Shown here: piece by piece, positions 5,520-6,848 of the stretch
Position numbering within the stretch: the first letter of the stretch is position 1
How the letters are laid out: each line of letters starts with the position of its first letter
Assembly: GCA_002415335.1 (NCBI GenBank)
Contig: DHXL01000409.1
Location: forward strand, 1 to 6,848
Reading direction: 5' to 3'
DNA: 6,848 nucleotides
Source: Oxalobacteraceae bacterium UBA5157
GTDB taxonomy: Bacteria > Pseudomonadota > Gammaproteobacteria > Burkholderiales > Burkholderiaceae_D
Position numbers and translations under genes: made by a program
Notes under the pieces: model-generated
The model's input: the letters and a program-made list of their open reading frames with translations, nothing else
What the model was told of the DNA's origin: nothing
The model's database searches: none

Positions 5520-6581
5520 GTGCCTGTTCAACGCGCCACCCTCGAAGCATTCTTAACGCGCAGCTGGACCCGTCGCGGCATAGTGGCGTGCCTGCTATGG
5601 CCGCTCTCCCTGTTGTTCCGGGCGCTGGCCACGCTGCGTCGCGGACTGTACGCGGCAGGCTGGCGGCGCAGTACGCGTCTGGCGGTGCCGGTAATCGTCG
5701 TCGGCAATATCTTCGTCGGCGGCACCGGCAAGACGCCGTTGACCATCTGGCTGGTTGAGGCGCTGCGGCAGGCCGGTTTCGTGCCGGGCGTAATTTCGCG
5801 CGGCTATGGCGTGCATAGTGCAGTTCCGCGCGCGGTGCATATCGATGCGAACGCGCAGCAGGTAGGTGACGAGCCGCTGCTGATCGCTCGCCGTGCGCAG
5901 TGCCCGGTGCTGGTGGGACGCAATCGGGTCGCGGCGGCGCAGGCGCTGCTGGCCGCCTATCCCGACGTGAACGTCATCGTATCGGACGACGGCCTGCAAC
6001 ATTATGCGATGCAGCGTGATATCGAGATCGTGTTGTTCGACGCGCGCGGCGTCGGCAACGGCTGGCTGCTGCCGGCCGGACCTCTGCGCGAACCGGCGTC
6101 GCGTCGGCGCGACTTTACCGTTGTCAATGCGGCGCACTCGCCGAGCGATGTGTTGGGCACTGGCTCGCACGATGTAATCCAGATGGAGCTGGTCGGCGTG
6201 ATAGCCGAGCGTTTAGGCGACCGTTCGCAACGCCTTGCCTTGACTTCCGGCTTGCTGGTGCCCGACACCGGTCACGCGGCAAGTCGCATCGTCGCGGCGG
6301 CCGGGATCGGTAATCCGCCACGTTTCTTTGCCATGTTGCGCGCCGCCGGCCTGACGATAGACGAAATGCCGCTGGCTGACCATTACGATTTTGCCGACAA
6401 CCCCTTTGCCGGCGTGCTGGCCGATATCATCCTGATCACCGAGAAGGATGCAGTAAAATGTAGCCAGATCGCTACCTTGAAAAACGATCCGCGCTTGTGG
6501 GTCGTGCCGGTGACGGCGCGCATCGATGGTGCGCTGGCTGAACAAATTGTGGAGAAATTGCGTGGACACACGACTGCTTGA
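5520..6581 (+). CDS. lpxK: Tetraacyldisaccharide 4'-kinase
   Basis: LpxK phosphorylates the 4' position of tetraacyldisaccharide 1-phosphate to make lipid IVA, the sixth step of lipid A synthesis, at the cytoplasmic face of the inner membrane. The protein has 353 residues, normal to slightly long for the family. A hydrophobic N-terminal helix (about 21-37) serves as membrane anchor. The Walker A segment [12 protein letters not shown] spans 62-73, followed by SRGYG (93-97), GDEP (116-119), SDDGLQH (155-161), GPLREP (187-192), [10 protein letters not shown] (261-270), DHYDF (287-291) and ITEKDAVK (306-313). Asp117 and His288 probably match the catalytic Asp99 and His261 of Aquifex LpxK (from memory). 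The start is a GTG at 5520, chosen because the next residues ([12 protein letters not shown]) match the usual N-terminus; no strong SD is visible. An overlapping ATG at 5518 is in another frame. It starts 24 bp after exbD. Confidence 0.96.
   Translation: MPVQRATLEAFLTRSWTRRGIVACLLWPLSLLFRALATLRRGLYAAGWRRSTRLAVPVIVVGNIFVGGTGKTPLTIWLVEALRQAGFVPGVISRGYGVHSAVPRAVHIDANAQQVGDEPLLIARRAQCPVLVGRNRVAAAQALLAAYPDVNVIVSDDGLQHYAMQRDIEIVLFDARGVGNGWLLPAGPLREPASRRRDFTVVNAAHSPSDVLGTGSHDVIQMELVGVIAERLGDRSQRLALTSGLLVPDTGHAASRIVAAAGIGNPPRFFAMLRAAGLTIDEMPLADHYDFADNPFAGVLADIILITEKDAVKCSQIATLKNDPRLWVVPVTARIDGALAEQIVEKLRGHTTA
6551..6554 (+). promoter_or_regulatory. Ribosome binding site inside lpxK for the Trm112 gene
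   Basis: GGAG lies seven bases before the GTG at 6562, within the 3' end of lpxK. It supports the GTG start over an in-frame ATG at 6526, which would add 12 residues unlike the family. Confidence 0.65.
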
Positions 6582-6768
6582 TATTCTGGTTTGCCCGATC
6601 TGCAAAGGCCCACTTGAATACGATAAAAAAGCGCAGGAACTGATCTGCAAGGGCGACAAGCTCGCTTACCCGATTCGTGACGGAATTCCGATCATGTGGG
6701 CCGACGAAGCGCGTGACTTGACCGCCGCGCCGAGCGTGTCCGAGCCGCTGGCGCCGTCCGGCAGCTGA
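6562..6768 (+). CDS. Trm112/YcaR family small zinc-binding protein
   Basis: From the GTG at 6562 the protein has 68 residues and begins [20 protein letters not shown], nearly the same as E. coli YcaR (60 residues, from memory). The CPIC motif (C11, C14) and a third Cys at 29 (QELICKGD) form the zinc-ribbon-like part, followed by the family hallmark [11 protein letters not shown] (35-45). The last 17 residues, rich in Pro/Ser/Ala, extend beyond the conserved domain. Trm112 in eukaryotes activates methyltransferases. The bacterial members' role is not settled, though they are nearly always found between lpxK and kdsB. The gene overlaps the lpxK end by 20 bp in another frame, which suggests translational coupling. 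Confidence 0.93.
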   Translation: MDTRLLDILVCPICKGPLEYDKKAQELICKGDKLAYPIRDGIPIMWADEARDLTAAPSVSEPLAPSGS

Positions 6769-6779
6769 GCCGCTTCACG

Positions 6780-6848
6780 ATGCCGTTCACCGTCATTATT
6801 CCGTCTCGCCTGGCGTCCACCCGTCTGCCCAACAAGGCGCTTGCCGAG
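6780..6848 (+). CDS. kdsB: 3-deoxy-manno-octulosonate cytidylyltransferase, partial (5' end)
   Basis: Only the first 23 codons are present: MPFTVIIPSRLASTRLPNKALAE, running off the window edge. KdsB links CMP to Kdo so that Kdo can be added to lipid IVA, the product of LpxK. The start matches the family pattern (VIIPARxxSTRLPGKxL), where SRLASTRLPNK is the nucleotide-binding loop of the nucleotidyltransferase fold. The ATG follows the Trm112 stop by 11 bp, so it belongs to the same operon. No strong SD is visible. Confidence 0.93.
   Translation, partial: MPFTVIIPSRLASTRLPNKALAE

Noticed and set aside
1..6848. CRISPR array, insertion sequence, riboswitch or toxin-antitoxin pair
   Set aside because: No regularly spaced repeats, no transposase, no leader long enough or motif-bearing for a riboswitch, and no small gene pair were found on either strand.

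Overview
The window looks like chromosomal DNA of a betaproteobacterium, probably of the Oxalobacteraceae/Burkholderiales type. This is inferred from the order exbB-exbD-lpxK-Trm112-kdsB, from the protein sequences, and from a moderately high GC content (judged by eye, with an AT-richer left end). No mobile element, CRISPR array, toxin-antitoxin pair or recognisable defence system is present. Most of the window is conserved core genome.

Layout. Bases 1-515 hold a small unrecognised two-helix membrane protein on the minus strand, followed by about 150 bp with short repeats and hairpins. A minus-strand tRNA-Leu (anticodon CAA, CCA encoded) lies at 519-605 with a good sigma70 promoter at 619-647. 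Divergent from it, a promoter at 669-698 drives a 653-residue APC-type transporter at 748-2709. It closely resembles the K+/H+ symporter KimA and ends in a soluble USP-like domain. That gene converges on xseA (exonuclease VII large subunit, minus strand, 2760-4127), with a hairpin over the transporter's stop codon.

Between xseA and the divergent exbB lies a 314-bp intergenic region with two structures not explained by any gene. One is a family of related inverted elements sharing the core GTGCYTGATT (4216-4295). The other is a cluster of three DnaA-box-like 9-mers (4312-4346), one of which is a perfect TTATCCACA.

The right half is a compact plus-strand operon: exbB (TTG start, strong SD), exbD, lpxK, a Trm112/YcaR-family zinc protein, and the first 23 codons of kdsB. 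LpxK phosphorylates the lipid A precursor and KdsB activates Kdo for transfer to lipid A, so this is a lipopolysaccharide-core cluster led by a proton-channel pair that energises outer-membrane processes. Gaps are 13 and 24 bp. Trm112 overlaps lpxK by 20 bp, and kdsB starts 11 bp after Trm112.

Nothing in the coding part looks like an undescribed system. The items most worth a second look are the xseA-exbB intergenic region, the KimA-like transporter in a proteobacterium, and the unassigned small membrane protein at the left end.
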